In this document: positions 5,638 to 6,959 of the stretch, piece by piece
Layout of the letters: each line of letters starts with the position of its first letter
Numbering within the stretch: position 1 is the first letter of the stretch
Assembly (NCBI GenBank): GCA_019412865.1
Contig: DXOJ01000314.1
Span: forward strand, 1,809 to 8,767
Source of the DNA: Bacteroides sp.
Lineage (GTDB): Bacteria > Bacteroidota > Bacteroidia > Bacteroidales > Bacteroidaceae
DNA length: 6,959 nucleotides
Reading direction: 5' to 3'
Translations under genes and position numbers: made by a program
The notes under the pieces: model-generated
What the model saw: the letters and a program-made list of their open reading frames with translations, nothing else
The model's database searches: none
Told to the model about the DNA's origin: nothing

Positions 5638-6959
5638 TTATTTCTTAATAAACCATCCTATATAGGCAATTCCAATAGAAAATTCGTTTTCACTGTTGTA
5701 TGACTTTGATACGCCAAAAACTTTATTTGTACCAATCTGGCGGGTTGCATAGTCTGCTTTTATCACTAAGTTTGGCAAAGCGTACCAATTTAATCCCGCT
5801 GTCCACATACTTACTTGGCAACGTTTTTCCATCGTTTGCCCTTTTTCCCCTTTCTCTTGTGGGTTGTAGTATTCATAGCGGGCAAATGGATAGATTACCG
5901 GAATCTTTTTATTGCCTCCGAAGACCGAGCGGATATTAATACCGGCTTCTGCTGCATAACTTACGGCATTCTTCGCTACCGGAGCCAGACGGCTGTAAGG
6001 CGATTTATTGGATAATTTGACATTTGCCTGACTTACTCCTAATGAATTTCCCAAATTTCCATATAAGATATTACCGCGTGCCGTTACATATTTATTGCGA
6101 TACTGTGCATCTGCGGTGAAGATTCTTATCGGAATTTTTCCATAGCTTGCATAAGTCTGTTCTTTATCAGAGTTGGCTCCTGCATCTGCACAATAATAAA
6201 ATGATGCACCTACACGTAAATTGGGAACTCCTTTATAATCTAAACGAAATACATACGCGGGAGAAGTGAAGTTGTCTTCCTCAAAGATTCCCTGTTTGCC
6301 ACTACCTACCCATGTGTTACGATCGAATCCATTAGGATTCAGGCCTGCTACCACCATAGCTTGATAATCGAAGCTTGCATACCCTTTTCCGAAAGAACCA
6401 AAGATTTCCAGACCATTTTCATGCCAGGTAGAAGGCAAAAGGCTTGTTTCACCTTCCGGGCGTGAAGTTCCGAAGAAATTGATCGGTTCATGGTGTGCGT
6501 TAGTCAATCCTACCGGAACAATAATATGTCCGGCACGTACATTGAGGGAGCGGTGAATTAAACGTGTGATGTGAAATTGTTCGATAGCTACTTCACCTCC
6601 TTTTTCAACTTCTGTTTCGTATTCACCGTTTTCGGTGTTTTCTAATTCGAAAGCTGTACCTGTTCCACCAGATTCGAACTCAATCTCTGCACCGAGTATC
6701 CATTTGGAATTGAACTTATAATCAAAAGCTAAAACGAAACGGGGAATTGAAATGGTATTCCTGTTTTTCTTTGGATTACCATCGTTTCCTCCATAGAAAC
6801 GGTTGATGCCATAATCTTTAAAATTAGCGACCATTTCACCGTATCCTCCAAAACGGAATTTTGTATATTCTTCTGTAGAAGAAGAATTACTACTTTTGGA
6901 AATTTCTTTTGTCTCCTGTGCTCGAATTGTAAGAGAAGGTAGGAGACTAAGAATAACGA
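5638..6959 (-). CDS. Outer-membrane beta-barrel, porin-like (5' end cut)
   Basis: The frame is open from the stop at 5638 through the right edge, giving 439 visible residues. An internal Met at 6834 is not the start: upstream codons encode the end of a signal peptide (LSLLPSLTIRA-QE) and then a Ser/Thr-rich linker and FRFGGYGE, a typical first barrel strand in Bacteroidota. Only a handful of N-terminal residues should be missing. The remainder has amphipathic strands rich in aromatic residues. A segment at visible residues about 140-158 (VRAGHIIVPVGLTNAHHEP) recalls the RxGxxxxPxG region of OprO/P-type porins, followed by a conserved-looking FFGTSRPEGE loop and WHENGLEIFG. It ends in IGIAYIGWFIKK, with the aromatic residue not quite terminal. 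Its solute is unknown. It precedes the imelysin gene by 26 bases and may be its partner channel. A non-porin barrel of unknown role is the alternative. Confidence 0.8.
   Translation of the reverse strand, partial: VILSLLPSLTIRAQETKEISKSSNSSSTEEYTKFRFGGYGEMVANFKDYGINRFYGGNDGNPKKNRNTISIPRFVLAFDYKFNSKWILGAEIEFESGGTGTAFELENTENGEYETEVEKGGEVAIEQFHITRLIHRSLNVRAGHIIVPVGLTNAHHEPINFFGTSRPEGETSLLPSTWHENGLEIFGSFGKGYASFDYQAMVVAGLNPNGFDRNTWVGSGKQGIFEEDNFTSPAYVFRLDYKGVPNLRVGASFYYCADAGANSDKEQTYASYGKIPIRIFTADAQYRNKYVTARGNILYGNLGNSLGVSQANVKLSNKSPYSRLAPVAKNAVSYAAEAGINIRSVFGGNKKIPVIYPFARYEYYNPQEKGEKGQTMEKRCQVSMWTAGLNWYALPNLVIKADYATRQIGTNKVFGVSKSYNSENEFSIGIAYIGWFIKK

Overview
The window looks like chromosomal DNA from a Bacteroides-type gut bacterium (Bacteroidota). 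The reasons are moderate AT-rich composition, signal peptides followed by Ser/Asp-rich lipoprotein surface-export sequences (for example Cys-SSDDD), an OprO/P-type porin, a permuted Bacteroides-style imelysin, almost no Shine-Dalgarno sequences upstream of starts, and TAA as every visible stop codon. This assignment is inferred from protein style; the species cannot be read from the window.

All six real genes lie on the minus strand and are transcribed from right to left. In transcription order they are: (1) an outer-membrane beta-barrel protein (5638 to the right edge, missing only its first few residues); (2) an imelysin-like lipoprotein (4457-5611); (3) a di-heme c-type oxidoreductase of the DHOR/DUF1111 family, also a lipoprotein (2916-4346); (4) an OprO/OprP-like porin (1674-2888); (5) a small lipoprotein with one c-type heme site (937-1650); (6) a two-domain Rid/YjgF-fold protein resembling FkbO/Hyg5 chorismatases (1-915, cut by the left edge). 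Four of the five junctions are 21-27 bases, which suggests co-transcription. The exception is the 110-base gap between genes 2 and 3, which holds a 12-bp stem-loop, a 16-bp perfect palindrome and a 15-base inverted repeat. It is the one place where an internal promoter, attenuator or partial terminator could split the cluster.

Read together, the cluster encodes two outer-membrane barrels and three predicted outer-membrane, probably surface-exposed lipoproteins: an imelysin and two c-type hemoproteins. Imelysins belong to the superfamily that includes EfeO and are linked to iron uptake. DHOR proteins are MauG/cytochrome c peroxidase-like. The set therefore resembles a surface version of the 'imelysin plus heme peroxidase' logic of EfeUOB, with porins instead of an inner-membrane permease. 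A role in redox-linked iron acquisition is the most economical hypothesis, but it is inference. The FkbO-like protein at the end is the odd partner and may supply or clear a small metabolite. No mobile elements, tRNA or rRNA genes, or CRISPR arrays were seen, and no stretch over 300 bases lacks a gene.
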